NCBI RefSeq assembly: GCF_002973535.1
Contig: NZ_PVEP01000001.1
Coordinates: 1,109,011 to 1,173,010 of the forward strand
Direction: 5' to 3'
Origin: Albidovulum denitrificans
GTDB lineage: Bacteria > Pseudomonadota > Alphaproteobacteria > Rhodobacterales > Rhodobacteraceae
DNA: 64,000 nt
This document shows positions 9,014 to 16,468 of this stretch, piece by piece. A model generated the notes under the pieces. It searched no databases and was not told where the DNA came from. It saw only the letters and a program-made list of their open reading frames with translations. Made by a program: the position numbers and the translations under genes. Position 1 is the first letter of the stretch, and the number at the start of each line of letters is the position of its first letter.

Positions 9014-9610
9014 ATGAGGCGCACGATGTTCTACCGACCCGAGGATGGCCACGGCCTGCCGCACAATCCCTTCAACGCGATCGTCACGCCGCGCCCCATC
9101 GGCTGGATTTCGACGCGAGGGGCCGCGGGCGACAACCTCGCCCCCTATTCCTTCTTCAACGCCATCGCCTATGTGCCGCCACAGGTGATGTTTTCCTCCA
9201 CCGGCGCGAAGGATTCGCTGCGAAACATCCGCAAGACGGGCGTTTTCGCGGTCAATATCGTGGAATACGCGATGCGCGAGAAGATGAACCTGACCTCGGG
9301 CAGCTATCCGCCCGGCACGGATGAATTCGACCTGGCCGGGATCGCCAAGGCCGCGTCCCGGACCATCGACTGCCCGCATGTCGCGGGCGCGCCCGCCGTG
9401 CTGGAATGCAGGATGACCGAAATCGTGACCCTGAAGGGCGAGGCGAACTTCCTGACGCTGGGCGAGGTCACGGGCGTGCATCTGCGCGATGACTGCCTTG
9501 TCGAGGGGCAATTCGACGTGACGCGCTTCAACCCCGTGGCGCGGATGGGCTACCGCGACTATTCCGTCGTGCGGGAGGTGTTTTCCATGACCCGCCCGGA
9601 TGAGCGGTAA
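9014..9610 (+). CDS. Flavin reductase family protein (FMN-binding split barrel)
   Basis: A 198-residue flavoprotein of the flavin reductase-like family. The typical start TPRPIGWISTRG, the FMN-contact segment APYSFFNAIAYVPP and the later NFLTLGEVTGVH are all present. Such proteins reduce FMN or act as flavin-dependent oxidoreductases; the partner is unknown. ATG 9014 has GGAG 8 nt upstream; an alternative ATG at 9026 begins exactly at the conserved MFYRPEDG and would also have a purine-rich site, so the N terminus is uncertain by four residues. tRNA-Gly follows on the opposite strand 25 nt downstream. Confidence 0.87.
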   Translation: MRRTMFYRPEDGHGLPHNPFNAIVTPRPIGWISTRGAAGDNLAPYSFFNAIAYVPPQVMFSSTGAKDSLRNIRKTGVFAVNIVEYAMREKMNLTSGSYPPGTDEFDLAGIAKAASRTIDCPHVAGAPAVLECRMTEIVTLKGEANFLTLGEVTGVHLRDDCLVEGQFDVTRFNPVARMGYRDYSVVREVFSMTRPDER

Positions 9611-9635
9611 CCGGCTGTTCCTGAACGGGATTTCC

Positions 9636-9709
9636 TGGAGCGGGTAGCGGGAATCGAACCCGCACCTGGAGCTTGGAAGGCTCTCATGATACCATTTCAC
9701 CATACCCGC
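9636..9709 (-). tRNA. tRNA-Gly (anticodon UCC)
   Basis: A 74-nt cloverleaf on the minus strand. The acceptor stem pairs GCGGGTA with TACCCGC, the T arm contains GGTTCGATTCC, the anticodon loop reads CTTCCAA giving anticodon UCC, and a CCA end is encoded (nt 9636-9638). It decodes GGA/GGG glycine codons. Confidence 0.97.
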
Positions 9710-9746
9710 CCGGCTGCGCTGTAGGTAGTTGAGGGCGCGTGCAAGG

Positions 9747-10772
9747 TCAAGCCGTTCGCCGCTGCCCCGCCCCTTCCAGCCTGACGATGACCGACCGCCC
9801 CCGCCCGGCATGCTTGGCCGCGTAAAGCGCCCCGTCGGCCGCGCGCATCAGGTCGTCCGGCCCCGCAACCGGCCCCGGCCCCGCAAGGACCGCACCGATG
9901 CTGGCCGAAACCCGCGCCGCCTCTCCGGGGACCGGGACCAGCGCCTCAAGCCCCGCGATGATGCGGGCGGCGATGGCGGCGATCTTGCGTTCGTCGCCGA
10001 TCCCTTCGGCCAGCGCCACGAATTCATCGCCCCCGACACGCGCGATCACGTCCTGGCCCCGCAGCTCCCGCCGCAGGATCGCGGCGACGCCGGTCAGGAC
10101 CGCGTCGCCCGCCGCGTGGCCATGGGTGTCGTTGACAGCCTTGAAATGGTCGAGGTCGAGATGCAGCAGAGCGAAGCAGCCGCCACGCTCGGCCCGCAGC
10201 CGGGTCTGGGCCAGCGCCGCCTCGAACGCGCGGCGATTGGCAAGGCCGGTCAGCGGATCGGTCATCGCCTGCGCCTCGGCCGCCAGATGGGCGTCGCGCA
10301 GCCGCGCGTTCAGGGCGGCCAGTTCGCCCATCACCACGCCCTTGACCTCCGTCAGGTAAAGCAGTTCGACGGTCAGGTCGGTGGGGGCGAAATCGGCATG
10401 GGTCAGGCGATGGTCGCGCACCGCCTCCGCCACCGACAGCCCGAAGGAGAGGTTGAAGAACAGCCCCTGCCCGTCGGCGCTGCGCACAGCGACGCCGCGC
10501 AGCGTCGTGGCGGGCGCGGCGCGCAGCGACAGAAGGATGCGCTGATTGGCAAGCGCTGCCAGCGCCTGCGGCCCGCCGACGCCCCTTGGCTTGCGCAGTT
10601 CGAAACAGTCGAAGAAATTCGCCCCCGCCAGCGGCGACGGTGACAGCTTTGCCAGCGTCGGCCCGGCGGCGCGGATCATGCCCGCGCGGTCGATCCACAG
10701 ATGCATCGGCATCAGCCCGGCCAGTTCCGCCGGGCCAAGGCAGAGAAGGCCCGCTTGCCGCCCGCCGTCCAT
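9747..10772 (-). CDS. HNOBA-GGDEF diguanylate cyclase, partner of the H-NOX protein
   Basis: A 341-residue soluble protein. The N-terminal half (about residues 15-140, with LPMHLWIDRAGMIRAAG and later FNLSFGLSVAEAV) matches the HNOB-associated domain, the region that contacts H-NOX sensors. A short coiled stretch (ELAALNARLRDAHLAAEAQ) links it to a full GGDEF domain with MTDPLTGLANRR, DLDHFKAVNDTHGH and the GGDEF signature near residue 246. An RGQD motif five residues ahead of GGDEF is the product-inhibition I-site. It should make cyclic di-GMP. Translation starts at the ATG that overlaps the stop of the H-NOX gene (TGATG), so the two proteins are made together in fixed ratio. Confidence 0.9.
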   Translation of the reverse strand: MDGGRQAGLLCLGPAELAGLMPMHLWIDRAGMIRAAGPTLAKLSPSPLAGANFFDCFELRKPRGVGGPQALAALANQRILLSLRAAPATTLRGVAVRSADGQGLFFNLSFGLSVAEAVRDHRLTHADFAPTDLTVELLYLTEVKGVVMGELAALNARLRDAHLAAEAQAMTDPLTGLANRRAFEAALAQTRLRAERGGCFALLHLDLDHFKAVNDTHGHAAGDAVLTGVAAILRRELRGQDVIARVGGDEFVALAEGIGDERKIAAIAARIIAGLEALVPVPGEAARVSASIGAVLAGPGPVAGPDDLMRAADGALYAAKHAGRGRSVIVRLEGAGQRRTA

Positions 10773-11350
10773 CACACACCGTCCGGCAGGGTCAGAAGGA
10801 AATCGCGGCCCGAGGCATAGGCGGTTTCGAACAGATCGACCTGCACCGCCTGCCCGTCTTCATGCAGCGCGATCACGGCCAGCGCGCCGTAATCGTCGGC
10901 CATCGCCTGAAGCACTCCGCACATGACCTTGGCAAAGCAGGGATGGCTGTCGCGAAAGCCGACATGAAAGCTGCCGGGGGCGAAATGGGTCAGCGTGATC
11001 TCCGGCAGGATCAGGTCCGGCACGGCAAGGCGGACGCGGCCCGGAAGCTCTTCCAGCGAATAGAGGAAATCGACGAAATCCGCGCCGCCGAAGCGCAGAA
11101 GGCGGCGCAGCCCCTCACGCCCGGCAAGGTAGATCCCGAAATCCTCAAGCAGCGCGGAGCGGGGTTTGTCCAGCCGTTCCGCCGCCAGCACCATCATGCG
11201 TTCGGTGGCCGCGTCGTCATAGCTCAAGAGCGCCTCGAAGCCCTGAAGCGGCAGGTCGCCCGCCAGCGCAACCTCTTCCCACAGCGACGCCCCGTAGGTG
11301 TCGCACAGGAATCCCTGAAACGCTCTGTTGACTAGCCCGTGCATCCGCAT
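10772..11350 (-). CDS. H-NOX (heme NO-binding) domain protein with degenerate heme site
   Basis: A 192-residue single-domain protein starting MHGLVNRAFQ at residue 3, the standard H-NOX opening, and matching the fold to its end. Known H-NOX proteins bind heme through a histidine near residue 102 and hold its propionates with a YxSxR motif, sensing NO or O2 and controlling the gene next door. Here the position expected for the histidine is P103 (SLEELPGRV), and the region expected to carry YxSxR reads FRDSH. The conserved proline (P111) and flanks are kept. It may therefore not bind heme in the usual way. The start could be 11350 or the ATG six bases downstream. Its stop overlaps the cyclase start. 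Confidence 0.85.
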   Translation of the reverse strand: MRMHGLVNRAFQGFLCDTYGASLWEEVALAGDLPLQGFEALLSYDDAATERMMVLAAERLDKPRSALLEDFGIYLAGREGLRRLLRFGGADFVDFLYSLEELPGRVRLAVPDLILPEITLTHFAPGSFHVGFRDSHPCFAKVMCGVLQAMADDYGALAVIALHEDGQAVQVDLFETAYASGRDFLLTLPDGV

Positions 11351-11408
11351 CGCCCTTCTTCACCCCCCGGACGCTAGCGCGCGGAGGGTTAAGAAAGGGC
11401 AAAGGCGG

Positions 11409-12962
11409 TCAGAAATCGGTGGGCGCGCCGCCCTCTTCCTTGCGCCGCGCGACGAAGGCCTGAAGCTCTTCCCGGATGGCGTCTTCCATCGGCGGGGCCT
11501 GGAAATCCGCAAGGATCGCCTTGGCGATCCGGTGGGCACGCTCCGCCGTCCAGACCGCGCCGTCCAGCTTCCACGCCTCGAAGTTGCGCCAGTCCGAGGC
11601 TATGGGCGCGTAGAAGGCCGAGGTATAGCGTTCCTGCGTGTGCTGGCAGCCGAAATAATGCCCCTCGGCCCCGACCTCCTGCACGGCGTCAAAGGCGATG
11701 TCCTCAGGCGTGGTGGCCCAGACCTGCGGCTCCATATAGCGCTGGAGCATCTGGAGAACCTCGCAATCCATGACGAACTTCTCGGGGCTGGCGATCAGCC
11801 CGCCCTCAAGCCAGCCCGCCGCGTGATAGACGAGGTTGGTGCCAGAGGTCATGGCGGCCCAGAGGGAATTCGACGTCTCCCACATCGCCTGCCCGTCCGG
11901 CACGTTGGCCGCGCAAACGCCGGAAGAGCGCAGCGGCAGGCCGTAGAAGCGTGCCAGTTGCCCGGTCATCTGCGTGGCGCGCATATATTCGGGCGTTCCA
12001 AAGGCGGGCGCGCCGGATTTCATGTCGACGTTTGAGGTGAAGGTCCCGATCATCGAGGGCGATCCCGGCACGACATATTGTTGCAGCGCGATGGCCGACA
12101 GCGCCTCGGCAATCGACAGCGACACGGCACCCGCCATCGTCACCGGCGCCATCGCGCCCGCCAGCGTGAAGGGCGTGACAACCACCGCCTGCCCGGCCCG
12201 CGCCATGCGCAGCAACCCGTCGATCATCGGAAAGTCGTGCTTCAGCGGCGAGACGGAGTTGATGTTGGTGAACATCCGCGGCGTGGCGCGGAACGCCTCA
12301 TCGCTCAGCCCGCCCGCGATGCGCACCATCTCCATCGCGTCCTCGATCCGCTCTTTCCCCAGCGCATAGGCATGGGTGACCTTGTCGGTCAGGGTGAGCT
12401 TTTCATAAAGACAGTCCAGATGGCGGACCGAGGGGTGAATGTCGATCGGCTCGACCGGATAGCCCCCGGCGAAATGGATGCAGTTGAAATACTGCGTCAG
12501 CTTGATGAAGTCGCGAAAGCCATCCATGAAGCCCGAGACCTTGCCACGTTCAAGATCCCAGTAGTTCGGCGGCGAAGAGACATTGCCAAAGACGATATGC
12601 TTGCCGCCCATCGGCAGGGCGCGGTCGGGGTTGCGCGGGGTGATGGTGAATTCCGGCGGCGCGCGGCGCACCATCTCCATCACGAAATCCTCGTCCATGC
12701 GGACGGTTTCGCCATCGACGATGCACCCCGCCTCTTTGAAGATCGCCACCGCCTCGGGGTTCAGAAAGCGGATGCCGATCTCCGACAGGACCCGCATCGC
12801 ACCCTTGTGGATGGCGTTCACACCGTCCTGGTCCAGCGGCTCGATCGGCCGGTCGGGGTTCAGGGGGATGCGCCAGGGCATCTGGTCGATGGCCCGCACC
12901 CCGGCCCGTTCGGCATGGCCCGCCCGGCCGCCCGACCGTCTGCGTCGCTGTTCGTCCGACAT
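11409..12962 (-). CDS. MttB-family corrinoid methyltransferase (non-pyrrolysine)
   Basis: A 517-residue member of the trimethylamine methyltransferase superfamily. Segments such as AMRVLSEIGIRFLNPEAV, PSMIGTFTSNVDMKSG and AEGHYFGCQHTQERY are characteristic. No in-frame amber codon occurs, so unlike archaeal MttB it carries no pyrrolysine; the pyrrolysine-free branch includes glycine betaine methyltransferases. The likely substrate is a quaternary amine such as glycine betaine, which would give dimethylglycine and then sarcosine. No corrinoid protein gene is adjacent in the window. I start at ATG 12962, which has a GGAG site upstream; the longer frame adds 23 residues overlapping a terminator. 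It is separated from soxBDAG by about 3 kb. Confidence 0.82.
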   Translation of the reverse strand: MSDEQRRRRSGGRAGHAERAGVRAIDQMPWRIPLNPDRPIEPLDQDGVNAIHKGAMRVLSEIGIRFLNPEAVAIFKEAGCIVDGETVRMDEDFVMEMVRRAPPEFTITPRNPDRALPMGGKHIVFGNVSSPPNYWDLERGKVSGFMDGFRDFIKLTQYFNCIHFAGGYPVEPIDIHPSVRHLDCLYEKLTLTDKVTHAYALGKERIEDAMEMVRIAGGLSDEAFRATPRMFTNINSVSPLKHDFPMIDGLLRMARAGQAVVVTPFTLAGAMAPVTMAGAVSLSIAEALSAIALQQYVVPGSPSMIGTFTSNVDMKSGAPAFGTPEYMRATQMTGQLARFYGLPLRSSGVCAANVPDGQAMWETSNSLWAAMTSGTNLVYHAAGWLEGGLIASPEKFVMDCEVLQMLQRYMEPQVWATTPEDIAFDAVQEVGAEGHYFGCQHTQERYTSAFYAPIASDWRNFEAWKLDGAVWTAERAHRIAKAILADFQAPPMEDAIREELQAFVARRKEEGGAPTDF

Positions 12963-13021
12963 CCTGTTCTCCGCTGTTGCTGCGGCCAGCATTCCGCCAG
13001 CGCGGAGCAACTGCGCAGCAT

Positions 13022-13048
13022 AAAACGACACGAACAGGTCGTTTTTTT
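13022..13048 (-). terminator. Intrinsic terminator behind the HAD phosphatase gene
   Basis: The 8-base arms AAAACGAC and GTCGTTTT enclose an 8-base loop and lie immediately after the stop codon of the minus-strand HAD gene. T runs follow on both strands (seven Ts on the plus strand, four within the arm on the minus strand), so it may work in both directions and it insulates the MttB-like gene from read-through. Confidence 0.75.
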
Positions 13049-13771
13049 CTAGGAGGCCGGGTGAAGCGCGCCCGGAACACGGTCAAGCCAGCCCGGCAGG
13101 TGGCCGATATCGGGCAGGACGACGTCGGCATGGGGGGCCAGTTCCTCGGCGCCCGCGATGCCGGTCAGGACCGCGACCGTCGCCATGCCCGCCGCGCGGC
13201 CGGATATCAGGTCATGGCGGCTGTCGCCGACCATCGCCACGCGGGCGGGGTTCAACCCCTCGGCCGCGCAGAAGGCCAGCAGCGGGCCGGGTTCGGGCTT
13301 TGCCCCATGGCCGCTGTCGAAGCCCGCGACAAAGTCGAAATAGCCCAGCACCCCGGCATGGGACAGGTGGCTGCGGGCGGCTTCCTCGGCGTCGTTCGTC
13401 ACCAGCCCGACCTTCATCCCCCGCGCGCGAAAGCCGGTGAACAGCGGGATGAGATCGGCGGCAGGGACCGGCTCTGCCTCGGCCGCCAGCCGGTTCATCC
13501 GCGCGACAAGGGCCGCGTGATCGGTGCCTTGCGGCAGGTGCGGCATCAGGTCCGCCGCGATCTCGGGCGCGGTATGGGCGATGACCGGGCTGTCGGGGGC
13601 GAAGGCGTGGGTGGTCACGTCGAACCCCACGGCGCGGCCAAGGCGATGGAACAGGCCCGTGTCGCCGCCCGCAAGCTCACCAAGAAGTGAAGCCGACCAG
13701 GCGCCCCAGGTCGCCTTGAAATCGAAAAGCGTGCCGTCCTTGTCGAAAAGGATGCCGTCAAACGCGCGCAT
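13049..13771 (-). CDS. HAD-family hydrolase, phosphoglycolate phosphatase-like
   Basis: A 240-residue haloacid dehalogenase phosphatase. Motif I is FDKDGTLFDF with the nucleophilic aspartate, motif II is VGLVTND, motif III includes the lysine of GAKPEPGP, and motif IV is MVGDSRHD. An alpha-helical cap lies between motif I and II, as in Gph-type phosphatases that remove phosphate from 2-phosphoglycolate; another small phosphoester is equally possible. Note KDG replaces the more common DxDGT spelling as DKDGT, which keeps both aspartates. The chosen ATG (13771) is preceded by AGGGGGC; the upstream frame of 11 residues is not family-like. A strong terminator follows directly. Confidence 0.87.
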   Translation of the reverse strand: MRAFDGILFDKDGTLFDFKATWGAWSASLLGELAGGDTGLFHRLGRAVGFDVTTHAFAPDSPVIAHTAPEIAADLMPHLPQGTDHAALVARMNRLAAEAEPVPAADLIPLFTGFRARGMKVGLVTNDAEEAARSHLSHAGVLGYFDFVAGFDSGHGAKPEPGPLLAFCAAEGLNPARVAMVGDSRHDLISGRAAGMATVAVLTGIAGAEELAPHADVVLPDIGHLPGWLDRVPGALHPAS

Positions 13772-13837
13772 GATGCCCCCTGCCCTGTCCCGCGCGCGCC
13801 ACACTGGCCGAGGCGTGGGGCGAAGGCAAGGCGGCTC

Positions 13838-14116
13838 TCAGGTCCAGTGGTGATCGTCGCCGCCGGGCAGCGCCGCGCGCACGGCAGCAAGGCTGTCATA
13901 GGCCAGCCCCGCGCTGTCGCAAAAGCCGATCACGCGGCGGTCTTCGGCCAGGATGAAGTCGATCACCGCCAGCAGGACCTCTGCCTCACCGGCGCGTTGC
14001 ATCAGGTCGGCGGGGGCAAAGCCGCTGGCGGCAAGAAAGGCGTCCCGCTCTGCCTCCGCCCCGATCACCCAGCCCAGCGCCTTCAGCGCCACGGTCTCTG
14101 CATTGTCCCTGTTCAT
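13838..14116 (-). CDS. DUF3572 family protein
   Basis: A 92-residue protein matching DUF3572, a small alphaproteobacterial family of unknown function. Recognisable segments are ETVALKALGWVIGAE, RFLAASGF-like AFLAASGFAPADL and VLLAVIDFILAEDRRVI. It is mostly helical with no transmembrane segment. It diverges from pleD; a 102-nt interval separates the two and would hold both promoters. In related genomes genes of this family often lie next to response regulators, which is the case here, but no function follows from that. Confidence 0.85.
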   Translation of the reverse strand: MNRDNAETVALKALGWVIGAEAERDAFLAASGFAPADLMQRAGEAEVLLAVIDFILAEDRRVIGFCDSAGLAYDSLAAVRAALPGGDDHHWT

Positions 14117-14218
14117 GCCCTGCCCGTCCCCCTCCCCCGTCGCCGGAAAGCTTTTCTTAACCTTTGCAAACGAAAGATGAGCGACAGGTACGAGTTAGTA
14201 AAGTGAATGGAGGATTCC

Positions 14219-15604
14219 GTGGGCGGGAAAATCCTTATTGCCGATGATGTTGCGACGAACCGGATCGTGTTGAAGGTCAAGCTCGCATCGGCTTTCTACG
14301 AAACGATTCAGGCGTCCAGCGGGCGCGAGACGCTGGCACTGGCGCGCTCGACCCGGCCGAACCTGATTCTGCTGGATGTGGAGATGCCGGACATCAGCGG
14401 CATCGACGTCTGCCGTCGGTTGAAGGCCGATCCGGCAACCTGCGACATCCCCGTGGTGATGGTCACCGCCTTTCGCGACATGGATCGCAAGATGGCAGCG
14501 CTTGAGGCCGGGGCGGACGAAGTGTTCTGGAAACCGCTGGATGAGGTGGTGCTGCTGGCGCGGCTGCGCAGTATCCTCAGGGCGCGCGAAACGGCCGAGG
14601 AGCTGTGGCTGCGGCAGGGAACCGCGCGGGAGCTTGGCCTCGCCGAACCCGCCGCGGCCTTCACCCGGCAATCGAAGGTGGCGCTGGTGTCGAACGACCG
14701 CGCCCGGCGCACGTCCTGCCTGGCAGAGCTTGGCGCCTATCTCTCCGATAACCTCGTCGCGATTGAGCCGGAAGGCGCGCTGTCCGACGCCGCGCCCGAG
14801 GGCGCACCCGATGTCTTCCTGATCGGCTCCGATCTGGCGGCCTCTGGCGCCGGGCTGCGGCTGATCTCCGAACTCCGCTCCCGCGCCGCGACACGGCATT
14901 CGGCAATCTGCGTGATGCTGCCTGCGGGCGCGCGCGACCTTGCCGCGATGGCCCTCGACCTTGGCGCCAGCGACCTGATCGAGGCCGGCGCCGACGCGTC
15001 CGAAGTCGCGCTGCGCCTGCGCATCCAGTGCAGCCGCAAATATCAGGCCGACCGGCTGCGCGACAGCCTGGAAAGCCGCCTGCGCCTTGCGATGGTCGAT
15101 CCCCTGACCGGACTGCACAACCGCCGCTATGCAATGGCGCATCTGGGCCGCATCGCCGAACGCGCGACGCTATCGGGGCAAAGCTTCGCGGTGATGATCC
15201 TCGACCTTGACCGGTTCAAGTCGATCAACGACACCCACGGCCACGCGGCGGGCGACGCGGTGCTGATCGAGGTCGCCGCGCGTCTGGGGGAGGTTCTGCG
15301 CCCCTCTGACCTTCTGGCCCGGATCGGGGGGGAGGAATTCCTTGTCGTCCTGCCCGAAGCCGACCTTGCCCGCGCCAGCACCGTGGCCGAACGGCTGCGC
15401 CGCATCATCGGCGAAACCCCGGTTCCGCTGCCCCATGACGGTCAGGCGATCCCCGTCACCTCCTCCATCGGGCTGGCCATCGGCAATGCGCCCACAACCG
15501 CGGGCCTTGGCGTCGATGAACTTATGCACAGCGCCGACATGGCGTTGCTTTACGCCAAGCAGGACGGGCGCAATCAGGTGATCGTCGGTCAGCACGCGGC
15601 CTGA
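14219..15604 (+). CDS. pleD: PleD-type response regulator diguanylate cyclase
   Basis: A 461-residue protein with the PleD layout: a receiver domain with phospho-acceptor D53 in LILLDVEMP and the acidic pair at residues 9-10, a second receiver-like adaptor (about 155-280) whose acidic pocket is degenerate (VALVSND and VFLIGSD), and a GGDEF domain. The cyclase signature is GGEEF near residue 370 with an RPSD inhibition site five residues before it. It should make cyclic di-GMP when phosphorylated and dimerised. I place the start at GTG 14219 because GGAGG precedes it by 5 nt and the protein then opens GGKILIADD like other PleD proteins; the in-frame ATG at 14207 has no ribosome site. Confidence 0.92.
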   Translation: MGGKILIADDVATNRIVLKVKLASAFYETIQASSGRETLALARSTRPNLILLDVEMPDISGIDVCRRLKADPATCDIPVVMVTAFRDMDRKMAALEAGADEVFWKPLDEVVLLARLRSILRARETAEELWLRQGTARELGLAEPAAAFTRQSKVALVSNDRARRTSCLAELGAYLSDNLVAIEPEGALSDAAPEGAPDVFLIGSDLAASGAGLRLISELRSRAATRHSAICVMLPAGARDLAAMALDLGASDLIEAGADASEVALRLRIQCSRKYQADRLRDSLESRLRLAMVDPLTGLHNRRYAMAHLGRIAERATLSGQSFAVMILDLDRFKSINDTHGHAAGDAVLIEVAARLGEVLRPSDLLARIGGEEFLVVLPEADLARASTVAERLRRIIGETPVPLPHDGQAIPVTSSIGLAIGNAPTTAGLGVDELMHSADMALLYAKQDGRNQVIVGQHAA

Positions 15605-15632
15605 GGGATTGGCGCGCCGGCAAAACTCGCTT

Positions 15633-15725
15633 AAAGCGTTTCGGGTTTGCGTTGAGAAAGCAAGTATCAGAATTTGAACGAAATAAGATCGAATTCTGAT
15701 TCAGTGTAAGCCCGAAATGCTATAG
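15633..15725. repeat. Dispersed intergenic palindromic element, copy 1
   Basis: About 93 bp between pleD and a small lipoprotein gene. The outer ends are inverted repeats (GCGTTTCGGGTTTGC on the left, complementary to GCTTACACTGA...-type sequence ending CCCGAAATGC on the right) and the middle carries a second inverted repeat around AGAATTTGAAC / GATCGAATTCT. Read on the minus strand it matches copy 2 (50181-50274) with about seven mismatches, and most of copy 3 (63451-63514). Confidence 0.9.
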
Positions 15726-15758
15726 CCTGAGGATGTAACGAGAAAAGGGAGCGTCCCG

Positions 15759-15896
15759 ATGCGCCTCATCATCATCCTCATGGGCCTTGCCGCCGCCACG
15801 CTTTCCGGCTGCGGGCCGCTTCTGGTCGGCGCAGGCGGCGCGGTGATCGCCGACAAGGCGGTCGAGGACCAGCAGGGCGGCGACGGCCTGTTCTAG
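15759..15896 (+). CDS. Small lipoprotein, 45 residues
   Basis: A short open frame with a clean lipoprotein signal: positively charged start MRLIII, hydrophobic core, and a lipobox LSGC with the modifiable cysteine at residue 18, leaving a mature peptide of only 28 residues (CGPLLVGAGGAVIADK and a short acidic tail). GGGAG lies about 8 nt ahead of the ATG. Tiny lipoproteins of this shape are frequent in Rhodobacterales but have no assigned role. It begins 33 nt after the end of the palindromic repeat, so its promoter may lie in or next to that repeat. Confidence 0.7.
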   Translation: MRLIIILMGLAAATLSGCGPLLVGAGGAVIADKAVEDQQGGDGLF

Positions 15897-15916
15897 GCGC
15901 CCCGCCGGACGCCCGT

Positions 15917-16468
15917 TCAGGAGGTCAGCCGCCCCCGCGCGGCAACGGCATCCAGTGCCGTCCCGATTTCATGCACCGCACTCGCGGCCATGGAGCGGAA
16001 GACCATGATGTCGAACCCCGTCTCCGATGTCCGCGCGATCAGCATCATCATGTGGTTCAACCCGCTGCGCGCCACCTGACCGATACCGAATTCCGACAGC
16101 CTGAGGTCCAGCGGCACCAGACGCGCCAGCGCGGCCTCCGCCTCCGGCCCCTTCAACTGCATCCGCGCCCAGCCGTCGCCCTGATCGCTCAGCGCCGCCA
16201 GACCGGAAAGCGGCGCGGGATCGGCGCCGATCAGAAAGGCCTGATCCCGGCCCGACCAGAGGATCGAGGCCCCCTCCGTCCCCACCGCTTCCCCCGGTTT
16301 CGGCCAGCCCAGCCCCATTTCCTTCAGCGCCGCCCCCAAGGCGCGGGTCTTCCCGGCAAAGGGCGCGACCGAGGTCACGCGCGCGGCGGGCAATTCGGAC
16401 AGCACCGTGCCGCCCGCCACCCTGGGCAAGAGGCCGTCGCAGGCGGATTTCTCGATCAGGCTAGCCAC
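15917..16468 (-). CDS. soxG: Sarcosine oxidase gamma subunit
   Basis: A 183-residue protein, the smallest folded subunit of heterotetrameric sarcosine oxidase, related to the aminomethyltransferase fold. Segments RTRALGAALKEMGLGWP-like KTRALGAALKEMGLGWP and LSDQGDGWARMQLKGPEAEAALARL are typical. It is the last gene of the operon and overlaps soxA by 8 nt, which implies translational coupling. It packs against the alpha subunit and has no catalytic residues of its own. Confidence 0.92.
   Translation of the reverse strand: MASLIEKSACDGLLPRVAGGTVLSELPAARVTSVAPFAGKTRALGAALKEMGLGWPKPGEAVGTEGASILWSGRDQAFLIGADPAPLSGLAALSDQGDGWARMQLKGPEAEAALARLVPLDLRLSEFGIGQVARSGLNHMMMLIARTSETGFDIMVFRSMAASAVHEIGTALDAVAARGRLTS

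Noticed and set aside
11409..12962. Pyrrolysine-containing trimethylamine methyltransferase
   Set aside because: No in-frame TAG occurs in the gene, so it is the pyrrolysine-free type.
14157..14170. CtrA half-site TTAACC and a TTTGCAAA upstream of pleD
   Set aside because: Only one TTAA half and one TTTGCAAA box are present; without partners they are not convincing sites.
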